DNA of 6,045 nt from Anaerolineae bacterium (lineage in GTDB: Bacteria > Chloroflexota > Anaerolineae > Anaerolineales > Villigracilaceae). The translations under genes and the position numbers were made by a program. Below, piece by piece: positions 1-4,909 of this stretch (within the stretch, counting starts at the first letter, position 1; each line of letters begins with the position of its first letter). The notes under the pieces were generated by a model, which made no database searches, was not told the DNA's origin, and saw only the letters and a program-made list of their open reading frames with translations. The stretch covers positions 1 to 6,045 of the forward strand of contig RFJH01000124.1 in NCBI GenBank assembly GCA_003694975.1, written 5' to 3'.

Positions 1-2
1 CC

Positions 3-575
3 CCAACACCCAGCCGCACACCGACCCCCTCGCGCACGCCAACCATCACCCCCACGCCGGATTGTGCCCAGATTGAAGTGCGACGCATCTACTTCTCCGG
101 AGACGACGTTCGCATGGACGTGCGCAACAACAACCCGATCGGCGTGTACCTGACGTCCACCTACTTCGACTGGACGGACTTCTACCACCCCGATCAGTAC
201 GTAAACGAGTTCCGCTTTGGCGGCACACGGTACTACAAGGGCAACGATTACAATCCACCGACCACGGCCAGTTCGAACGTCCTCTTCCCGCCCAACACCA
301 CCTACACCTGGCGAGCCGATTTCAACAACGCCCCCACACTGTACGGTGACTTCACGGTGCGTCTAACCTTCAACGGCGTCTGCACAGTTGAGGGTACCAT
401 CCGGCGCAACACGCCACCGCCATCACCGACGCCAACAAAGACGCCGAAACCTACAAAGACACCTACACCACTTCCCACCAACACCCCCAAGCCCACAAAG
501 ACGCCTACACGCACGCCACGCAGCACCAGCACACCAACACCGACTCCTACGGCAACGCAGTGCTTCGACTGCTAA
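3..575 (+). CDS. C-terminal part of a secreted-type protein with Pro/Thr linkers (5' end outside window)
   Basis: The frame is open from the left edge to a TAA at 573-575, so the start lies outside; the GTG at 78 is inside the protein and not a likely start. Visible parts in order: a Pro/Thr/Ser/Arg linker (3-59); a ~115-residue domain (60-407) rich in aromatic and beta-type residues (SGDDVRMDVRNNNP, FRFGGTRYYKG, TYTWRADF, FTVRLTFNGVC); a second linker of TP/KPTKTP repeats (408-557); and a short end QCFDC. The domain has one Cys at each end (DCAQIE and NGVCTVE) that could form a disulfide. Repeats of this TPTPT type are common in extracellular proteins of Chloroflexota. An outside-the-cell role is inferred, since the signal peptide would be upstream. 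I do not recognise a catalytic motif; a binding or immunoglobulin-like beta-sandwich module is the best guess. Confidence 0.75.
   Translation, partial: PTPSRTPTPSRTPTITPTPDCAQIEVRRIYFSGDDVRMDVRNNNPIGVYLTSTYFDWTDFYHPDQYVNEFRFGGTRYYKGNDYNPPTTASSNVLFPPNTTYTWRADFNNAPTLYGDFTVRLTFNGVCTVEGTIRRNTPPPSPTPTKTPKPTKTPTPLPTNTPKPTKTPTRTPRSTSTPTPTPTATQCFDC
408..557 (+). repeat. Low-complexity Pro/Thr-coding repeat
   Basis: About 50 codons that are almost all Pro, Thr, Lys, Ser or Arg. The unit PKPTKTPT occurs twice with different codons (ccgaaacct... and cccaagccc...), so the peptide pattern rather than the DNA is conserved. A similar linker lies at 3-59, so the intervening domain is framed by two flexible, probably extended spacers. 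Confidence 0.8.
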
Positions 576-604
576 ACGACGGCCTCCTCTCGTCAGCGTC
601 GCGA

Positions 605-631
605 TCCGGCATCCGCAATGCGGATGCCGGA
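605..631 (+). terminator. Hairpin after the secreted-protein gene, possible terminator
   Basis: Perfect 12-bp stem (TCCGGCATCCGC with GCGGATGCCGGA) around a 3-nt loop, AAT, 29 nt after the TAA. The following bases, CTCGTTCTGG, are only weakly T-rich, so intrinsic termination is likely but not certain. The hairpin also covers the place where the -35 element of the glmS promoter would lie. Confidence 0.6.
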
Positions 632-643
632 CTCGTTCTGGGG

Positions 644-649
644 TATAAT
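644..649 (+). promoter_or_regulatory. -10 box of the glmS promoter
   Basis: Exact TATAAT. No good TTGACA is seen 16-18 bp upstream, where the terminator hairpin lies, and there is no TGn extension. The predicted transcription start is near 656, which would leave a 5' leader of only about 18 nt before the ribozyme cleavage site at 673/674. That close fit with the ribozyme supports the call. Confidence 0.6.
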
Positions 650-662
650 AGCCCTCCCTTAC

Positions 663-820
663 AGGGAAAGAAAGCGCAAGGCCCTGAGCCTACCTGGCCA
701 GGGTGACGAGGACGAGGGTTCCCCGGCGCGAGCCGGGGCTAACCGGTGGCAACGCCGCCGGGAAAATCGAGAGATCAGCGGAAGCCCTCCGGGTGCAGCC
801 ACCACCCGCCATCTTTCCCT
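663..820 (+). other. Candidate extra helix joining the 5' leader to the P3-P4 linker of the ribozyme
   Basis: AGGGAAAGA at 663-671 is perfectly complementary to TCTTTCCCT at 812-820 (9 bp). The first strand ends two bases before the cleavage site; the second lies in a linker (809-829) that is about 5-6 nt in the model ribozymes but 21 nt here. I know of no such helix in the standard fold. A competing small hairpin, CCCT 656-659 with AGGG 663-666, uses part of the same leader. Confidence 0.5.
721..761 (+). other. Two tandem hairpins inserted in the P2 loop of the ribozyme
   Basis: Hairpin A is CCCCGGC 721-727 with GCCGGGG 732-738 around a GCGA (GNRA) tetraloop. Hairpin B is CCGGTGGC 743-750 with GCCGCCGG 754-761 (one G-U pair) around AAC. 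CTAA joins them and GAAA follows. In the model ribozymes, GG(G)TT runs straight into ATCGA, so this whole block is extra. Confidence 0.75.
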
Positions 821-884
821 CCAAACCAACCCGGTGTACAACGCGGCTCGGGCAACCGGGCCGACAAAAACGCCGGGAGTGGCC

Positions 885-950
885 TTGTTAGCCGGGTGCG
901 ATGCCTGCCGCACTGCACCTGCCGATTATCCTTTACCGGAGGGATCCCCT
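885..950 (+). other. glmS 5' untranslated segment between ribozyme and start codon
   Basis: 66 nt with no ORF of note. It holds a weak 5-bp hairpin, GTGCG 896-900 with CGCAC 909-913, and the Shine-Dalgarno GGAGGG at 938-943, 7 nt before the ATG. The sequence around the Shine-Dalgarno could pair as AGGG (940-943) with CCCT (947-950), which would mask it only weakly. Confidence 0.6.
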
Positions 951-2792
951 ATGTGTGGAATCGTCGGCTATATCGGCGCGCGCGATGCGACACCGATCAT
1001 CCTCAACGGCCTGAAACGCCTTGAATACCGGGGCTACGACTCGGCCGGTCTGGCCGTGCTGCAAAACGGCAAAATCGAAATCCGCCGCGACGCGGGCAAA
1101 CTTTCCCACCTCATCGAACTTGTCGCCCAATCGCCGCTCAGCGGTACGGTCGGTATCGGCCACACCCGCTGGGCTACGCATGGCGAGCCTTCCGCCCGCA
1201 ACGCCCACCCCCACATCGGTCACACCGGCAGAGTGGTCGTCGTTCATAACGGCATCGTCGAGAACTTCCTCGAACTGCGCGAGGAACTGGCCGCCGAAGG
1301 TGTGACCTTCAACTCCGACACCGACACCGAGACCATCGTCCACCTCGTCGAACACTACCAGGCCACCGGCCTCGACCTGACCGAGGCCGCTCGCCGCACA
1401 TTCAAGCAACTCCGCGGCGCGAACGTGGTTGTCCTCCTGTCCGCGGACGAGCCGGATAAAATCGTCACCGCCCGCATCGGCAATGCCGGGGGCGTGGTCA
1501 TCGGCTATGGCGAGGGCGAGATGTTTGCCGCGTCGGATATCCCCGCCATCCTGGAACACACCCGCAAAGTGACCTTCCTCGAATCGCGGCAAATGGCCAT
1601 CGTCACCCGCGAAGGTGCCCGCCTGGAAACGCTGGACGGCGAGCCCGTCGAGGCCAAAATCCATACCATTCCCTGGGACCCGGTCGCTGCGGAGAAGGGC
1701 GAATATCGCCACTTCATGCACAAGGAAATCCACGAGCAGGCGCGTTCCCTCGCCGATACCCTCGCCGGCCGCGTGGACTTCCAGAACGGCAAAATCCGCC
1801 TCCCCGAACTCAACCTGACCCCCGAACTGGCAAACCGCATCCAAAAAATCTATATCACCGCCTGCGGGACCGCCGCCTATGCCGGCATGGTGGGCAAATA
1901 CCTGATCGAGAAAATCGCCCGCATCCCGGTCGAGGTCGAGATCGGCTCCGAATTCCGCTATCGCGACCCCATCATTGATGAGAACACCGTCGTCCTGGCG
2001 ATCAGCCAGTCCGGAGAGACCGCCGATACCCTGGCCGCCATGGAAGAAGGTCGCCGCAAGGGCGCCGTCCTGTGGTCTATCGTCAACGCCATCGGCTCAC
2101 AGGCCATGCGCATCGCCGATGGCTACATCTCCATGCAGACCGGTCCGGAGATCGGCGTAGCCTCCACCAAAGCCTTCACCGCCCCGCTGGTAGACCAGTA
2201 CATGCTTGCCATCCTCCTGGCCGACCTGCGCGGCACGCTAGACGAGAAAACCCGCCGCCAACTGGTCTCCGATTTGCGCCTGGTGCCCGATCTCGCCGGT
2301 CGCGTCCTGAACACCGAACCGGAGATCGAAAAAGTGGCCTGGGCGCTGAAGGACATCCGCAACTGCCTTTACCTGGGGCGTGGTATCAACATGCCCATCG
2401 CCTACGAGGGCGCCCTCAAACTCAAAGAAATCTCCTACATCCACGCCGAGGGCTATCCCGCCGGCGAAATGAAACACGGCCCCATCGCTCTCATAGATGA
2501 GACCATGCCCGTCGTCGCTCTGGTCACCAAAGACCCCTGGTACGAGAAAATGATCAGCCAGTTGCAGCAGGCCAAAGCACGCGGCGGGACCGTCATCGCC
2601 GTCGCCACAGAAGGCGATGACCTGGTGCCGACGATGGCCGATCACGTCCTCTGGGTACCCGAGACGCCCTGGCTCCTCGGCCCGGTGATCAACGTCATCC
2701 CTCTGCAAATTCTGGCCTATCACATCGCCGCCATCCGCGGCCTGGACGTGGACCAGCCGCGCAACCTCGCCAAAAGCGTGACCGTTGAGTAA
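951..2792 (+). CDS. glmS: Glutamine--fructose-6-phosphate aminotransferase (isomerizing)
   Basis: GlmS makes glucosamine-6-phosphate from fructose-6-phosphate and glutamine, the first step toward UDP-GlcNAc for the cell envelope; it is cytoplasmic. The product is 613 aa, close to the 609 of E. coli. It starts MCGIVGYIG, so Cys2 becomes the N-terminal nucleophile of the glutaminase domain (about 1-230) after Met removal. HTRWATHG is at 71-78, followed by the HNGIVEN motif. The sugar-isomerase half has CGT at 305-307, SQSGET from 352, STK at 405-407, MKHGPIALID with the catalytic-type His at 509, and the standard C-terminus AKSVTVE with the sugar-binding Lys608. ATG 951 is chosen because MCGIVG must be N-terminal and GGAGGG lies 7 nt upstream. 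The frame stays open back to 618, but that part is ribozyme. No catalytic residue appears lost. Expression is probably controlled by the ribozyme; the hairpin at 2801-2825 ends the unit. Confidence 0.97.
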   Translation: MCGIVGYIGARDATPIILNGLKRLEYRGYDSAGLAVLQNGKIEIRRDAGKLSHLIELVAQSPLSGTVGIGHTRWATHGEPSARNAHPHIGHTGRVVVVHNGIVENFLELREELAAEGVTFNSDTDTETIVHLVEHYQATGLDLTEAARRTFKQLRGANVVVLLSADEPDKIVTARIGNAGGVVIGYGEGEMFAASDIPAILEHTRKVTFLESRQMAIVTREGARLETLDGEPVEAKIHTIPWDPVAAEKGEYRHFMHKEIHEQARSLADTLAGRVDFQNGKIRLPELNLTPELANRIQKIYITACGTAAYAGMVGKYLIEKIARIPVEVEIGSEFRYRDPIIDENTVVLAISQSGETADTLAAMEEGRRKGAVLWSIVNAIGSQAMRIADGYISMQTGPEIGVASTKAFTAPLVDQYMLAILLADLRGTLDEKTRRQLVSDLRLVPDLAGRVLNTEPEIEKVAWALKDIRNCLYLGRGINMPIAYEGALKLKEISYIHAEGYPAGEMKHGPIALIDETMPVVALVTKDPWYEKMISQLQQAKARGGTVIAVATEGDDLVPTMADHVLWVPETPWLLGPVINVIPLQILAYHIAAIRGLDVDQPRNLAKSVTVE

Positions 2793-2800
2793 AATGCAGA

Positions 2801-2825
2801 ATGCCCCGCACTCGCTGCGGGGCAT
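2801..2825. terminator. Bidirectional terminator between glmS and the convergent gene
   Basis: A 10-bp perfect stem (ATGCCCCGCA with TGCGGGGCAT) and loop CTCGC, 8 nt after the glmS stop. On the + strand it is followed by CTCGTTTCTTT. On the minus strand the bases after it read TCTGCATTTTA, so it can also end the minus-strand gene that stops at 2853, 27 nt away. Confidence 0.85.
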
Positions 2826-2852
2826 CTCGTTTCTTTGAAACACCGGGAGGCA

Positions 2853-4088
2853 TCACTCTTCGCCCTCGCCTCCGGCAAACAAATCGATCTCCACATCGTC
2901 CAACGTGATGGCCGTCTCATCCACCTTCCCTTCCTGATATGCCTTCTCGATAGCAGGAAACGCTTTCTCATACCTCAAATTGGTCAGGGCAACCACCAAC
3001 GCGGTGGCGAGTACTTCTTCCTCCGGCGGGAAAGCCTGTAACCGGGAGACAAAGCCATCCGCAATTTTGAAGTATACGTCAGGGTCATCGTGAGCCAGGA
3101 AGGCCAACGCGTGGACCGCCAGAGCACGACGGTAAGAGGCAGCGCCGGCATCATCGAGGAGCATCCACAACACCATCTCTACACCGTCCATGGCCGCCCA
3201 GACCTCCGGAAGGAGATCGGAAAGCCAGTCGTTCGGATGGTCGGTCAGATCGGCCAGTGAGAGAGCCACCTCCCAGGCGTCAATGGCGGATAGCATGTGT
3301 AACGCATGCCAGGGTGCCCAGGAAGACGCTTCGGACGGCCAGCCATCGAGCAAACCGGGGTCAAGCACCATGCGCGTCAGATCGCCAATGCATGCCCGCC
3401 ATCGCTCCCTATCGGCCATTGCTGCCTCGAGAACGCGTTTGTACGAAAGGTCATCTCCCCATTCCAACAACTCGGCTACGGGGTCAGGATATTTCCCCGG
3501 CGGCGGTGCGGAGTAGTCTTCCGGGCGAGGGGGCGGAGAGGGTGGCAGCAAATCATCGTAGAGTTCGAGATCCAAAAAGAGCAAGTCGGTCAACTCCCGG
3601 ATTCTCTCCTCATCCCTTTTCGCATCCTCCTCAGAATACACCTCTCCGCCCCCTTCAGACCAGCCAAGAAGATTCTCCCACCGTTTCATCGTCAGCGTAG
3701 CATGCTCATCATCCAGACGTTGATACTCTGATCGCGAGAGAAACGGTCGCTCACCGCCAAAACGGGCGAAACGTAACCGATAACGCCGATAAGCCTTCGC
3801 CTCATCGGCCTCGGTAAGGCGAAAGCGAGGTCCTTGCGGGAAAAAACGCAGCATCCGGTTTATTTCCTCGTCGCCGTACTTCTTGATCAATTCCCGCCCT
3901 TCGGGGGAAGAAGGGCCTTTTTTCATAACCATTAGCGCGAGCAATTCGCCTCGCAATTGCTTCCGCCGTTCAATAATTTTCTCTCGCTCCTCGTCCGAGG
4001 GGTATCCCCGGCGATGTTCCAGCCAGGGGATATGCTCCTGCTCTCTTTTTTCTTTTCTCCTCGAGCGACGGCGTTTACGTGGGCTCAT
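2853..4088 (-). CDS. HEAT-like repeat protein of DUF1186 type with a basic N-terminus
   Basis: 411 aa, no certain function. In order: a very basic start (SPRKRRRSRRKEKRE, residues 2-16); a charged helical region to about 150 (EEREKIIERRKQLRGEL, AKAYRRYRLRFARF); an acidic stretch; a proline-rich linker (LLPPSPPPRPEDYSAPPPG, about 181-199); and a C-terminal alpha-helical part (about 205-403) with HEAT-like units: WHALHMLSAIDAWEVAL, NDWLSDLLPEVWAAMDG, RRALAVHALAFLAHDDPD, ATALVVALTNLRYEKAFPAI. It ends KVDETAITLDDVEIDLF, as in proteins annotated DUF1186; such folds usually bind other proteins. The basic tail could contact nucleic acid (inference). The ATG at 4088 is preferred over the GTG at 4100 because GGAGAAGG lies 2 nt upstream (GGAG 6 nt) and overlaps that GTG. 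No signal peptide or membrane segment is visible, so it is probably cytoplasmic. It lies 70 bp after the regulator on the same strand and may be co-transcribed. Confidence 0.8.
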   Translation of the reverse strand: MSPRKRRRSRRKEKREQEHIPWLEHRRGYPSDEEREKIIERRKQLRGELLALMVMKKGPSSPEGRELIKKYGDEEINRMLRFFPQGPRFRLTEADEAKAYRRYRLRFARFGGERPFLSRSEYQRLDDEHATLTMKRWENLLGWSEGGGEVYSEEDAKRDEERIRELTDLLFLDLELYDDLLPPSPPPRPEDYSAPPPGKYPDPVAELLEWGDDLSYKRVLEAAMADRERWRACIGDLTRMVLDPGLLDGWPSEASSWAPWHALHMLSAIDAWEVALSLADLTDHPNDWLSDLLPEVWAAMDGVEMVLWMLLDDAGAASYRRALAVHALAFLAHDDPDVYFKIADGFVSRLQAFPPEEEVLATALVVALTNLRYEKAFPAIEKAYQEGKVDETAITLDDVEIDLFAGGEGEE

Positions 4089-4114
4089 AACCTTCTCCAC
4101 AAGTAATCAGGATA

Positions 4115-4138
4115 GCAAGAAGAGAGATGTCTCCTTGC
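4115..4138 (-). other. Hairpin in the spacer between the two minus-strand genes
   Basis: GCAAG + GAGA (with two bulged A) can pair with TCTC + CTTGC around a GATG loop, 9 bp in total. No T-run follows on the minus strand, so it is a poor terminator. It may be an mRNA-processing or stability element, or chance. The rest of the 70-bp spacer (4089-4158) has a TATACT-like box at its upstream end but no convincing -35. Confidence 0.3.
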
Positions 4139-4158
4139 CGCTCAAGTATAACAAAAAC

Positions 4159-4773
4159 TCAGTACGTCTCTACCACGAAAATACAATGTGGCGCGCCCTG
4201 CTCCCCCTGACGCAACCTGGCAATCAGTCGCACACCGACACCCAGACGCTCTTCCAGGAGAAAAGCGTCCATGCGACACAGTTCTGGATGTTTTTCGAGC
4301 ACCGCCGCGTAAGGACAGTGCCCCAACACCACGTGCGGACCCTCGGCATGGGCTTCCCAACGCGCTCGATACCCCAGCACGTTCAATCGCCTCACCAGAG
4401 CCGCCAGACGGTTCACCAGCGATCCCCGAAGCGGCTCTCCACCTTGCGCCAGCCGCCTTGCCAGACTCCGCAACCTGTCGGCGCGCTCTTCCTCGTCCAC
4501 GCCGTTCAGCCAGTCATCCAGCAAGGCATCGGCGAGCACGGGCAAAGCATCACCTTGCAGCGTGCGGCTCAGGCTGTATAGCGCCGCCGGGCGTCCCCGC
4601 CCAACACGACGTTGCCCGATGACCTCCACACTGCCCAGGGAGGCCAACAGGGTCAGATGATGGCGGGCGTTGGCGCGCGTCATGCCCAGGTCACGGGCGA
4701 TGTCCGAAACGGTGGCGGCGCCGCGTTTCTCTAAATAGGCCAGGACTCGCTGTCGGGAGGTTGTCACACGCAT
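4159..4773 (-). CDS. Winged-helix transcriptional regulator, SufR/COG2345-like, probable Fe-S sensor
   Basis: 204 aa. Residues 5-70 form a winged helix-turn-helix (SRQRVLAYLEKRG, ATVSDIARDLGMTRANARHH as recognition part, then the wing GRGRPAALYSLS). A helical middle part (75-130) follows. The C-terminal domain has GHCPYAAVLEKHPELCRMD and ends GAPHCIFVV. Its only cysteines are C153, C166 and C197, spaced C-x12-C-x30-C. SufR proteins, which repress Fe-S assembly genes and hold a [4Fe-4S] cluster, have a very similar CPY...HPE.C.MD block and a later Cys, so cluster binding is a reasonable inference, not proven. The ATG at 4773 is chosen because the protein begins right at the HTH domain and a -10 box sits 6 nt upstream; the longer frame to 4929 would run through promoters and into nuoB. 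It is divergent from nuoB, so control of the complex I operon and of itself is likely. No suf genes are in view. Confidence 0.85.
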   Translation of the reverse strand: MRVTTSRQRVLAYLEKRGAATVSDIARDLGMTRANARHHLTLLASLGSVEVIGQRRVGRGRPAALYSLSRTLQGDALPVLADALLDDWLNGVDEEERADRLRSLARRLAQGGEPLRGSLVNRLAALVRRLNVLGYRARWEAHAEGPHVVLGHCPYAAVLEKHPELCRMDAFLLEERLGVGVRLIARLRQGEQGAPHCIFVVETY

Positions 4774-4775
4774 GG

Positions 4776-4791
4776 GGTGATTATAGTCACA
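4776..4791. promoter_or_regulatory. CRP/FNR-like operator candidate
   Basis: GGTGA-TTATAG-TCACA differs from the CRP-type pattern TGTGA-N6-TCACA at one base. It covers the -10 box of the regulator promoter, where a bound protein would repress, and is centred about 80 bp upstream of the predicted nuoB start. Short motif, so chance is possible. Confidence 0.35.
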
Positions 4792-4808
4792 AATCCAAAT
4801 TTTGAAAA
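4780..4808 (-). promoter_or_regulatory. Promoter of the regulator gene, predicted leaderless transcript
   Basis: On the minus strand, TATAAT (4785-4780) lies 17 bp from TTTTCA (4808-4803), which matches TTGACA at 4 of 6 positions. The usual start distance puts the first transcribed base at 4773, the A of the ATG. Only CACCCC separates the -10 box from the ATG and it contains no Shine-Dalgarno, so the mRNA is probably leaderless. Confidence 0.65.
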
Positions 4809-4819
4809 TATATATTTTC
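4804..4819. promoter_or_regulatory. Perfect 16-bp palindrome, candidate operator of the divergent region
   Basis: GAAAATATATATTTTC is fully self-complementary. It overlaps the -35 of the regulator promoter (4803-4808) and ends 9 bp before the -35 of the nuoB promoter (4829), so one bound dimer could act on both. It lies in an AT-rich patch of a GC-rich window. It does not resemble the CAAC-N6-GTTG sites described for SufR. Confidence 0.5.
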
Positions 4820-4828
4820 CTATTTCGA

Positions 4829-4857
4829 TTGACGCCCATCTGTAAGCAGGATATAAT
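4829..4857 (+). promoter_or_regulatory. Promoter of the nuo operon
   Basis: TTGACG (4829-4834), 17-bp spacer, TATAAT (4852-4857): 11 of 12 consensus bases, a strong housekeeping-sigma promoter. The predicted start near 4864 gives a leader of about 46 nt before the nuoB ATG. Confidence 0.85.
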
Positions 4858-4876
4858 CTCCGCCGTATTGCCCCGC

Positions 4877-4909
4877 GAAAATAGCCGAAACCTCATCGAG
4901 GAGATTTTC
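4877..4909 (+). promoter_or_regulatory. nuoB leader stem that may mask the ribosome binding site
   Basis: CCTC (4891-4894) can pair with GAGG (4898-4901), the first part of the Shine-Dalgarno GAGGAG (4898-4903), which is 6 nt before the ATG. An outer pair GAAAAT (4877-4882) / ATTTTC (4904-4909) could close around it. The stem is short, so any effect on translation would be modest. Confidence 0.35.

Larger units (their letters stand above)
663..884 (+). ncRNA. glmS self-cleaving ribozyme (glucosamine-6-phosphate-responsive), variant form
   Basis: It lies directly upstream of glmS and matches the known ribozymes of Bacillus subtilis and Thermoanaerobacter tengcongensis, recalled from memory, in sequence and fold. 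Cleavage is expected between A673 and G674 (AAA|GCGC). P1: 682-690/696-703 with one bulged A. The conserved core TGACGAGGA is at 704-712. P2: GAGGG 714-718 with CCCTC 785-789. The ATCGAGAGATCAGCGG segment (766-781) parallels the conserved ATCGA...TCGGCGG. P3: CGGGTG 790-795 with CACCCG 803-808. P4: CCCGGTG 830-836 with CGCCGGG 871-877, with one G-U pair. P4.1: 844-851/856-863, closed by a GCAA tetraloop. Pseudoknot P3.1: GCCAC in the P3 loop (798-802) with GTGGC 879-883. In the family, bound glucosamine-6-phosphate takes part in cleavage, and the 5'-OH mRNA is then degraded, lowering GlmS. Unusual here: a 45-nt insertion (721-765), a long P3-P4 linker, and A instead of C after GCGC. Confidence 0.9.

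Noticed and set aside
302..532. Gly/Val-rich minus-strand open frame opposite the Pro/Thr repeat
   Set aside because: Mirror of the TP-rich repeat; the plus frame has a sensible domain and linker pattern.
941..948. GGGATCCC palindrome at the glmS ribosome binding site
   Set aside because: Eight bases, cannot form a stable hairpin without a loop; most likely a result of the Shine-Dalgarno next to a C-run.
618..950. N-terminal extension of GlmS by 111 residues from an upstream ATG
   Set aside because: The catalytic cysteine must follow the initiator Met (MCGIVG at 951), a Shine-Dalgarno precedes 951, and the upstream stretch folds as the glmS ribozyme.
933..1844. 303-residue open frame on the minus strand
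   Set aside because: Antisense shadow of glmS produced by GC-rich codon use; no recognisable motif and no own ribosome binding site looked for successfully.
4802..4909. Longer start for nuoB (from 4802)
   Set aside because: The upstream frame includes the TTGACG/TATAAT promoter; GAGGAG points to ATG 4910.
4774..4909. A classical SufR operator (CAAC-N6-GTTG)
   Set aside because: Neither CAAC nor GTTG is present in the divergent region, so if the regulator acts here it uses another site.
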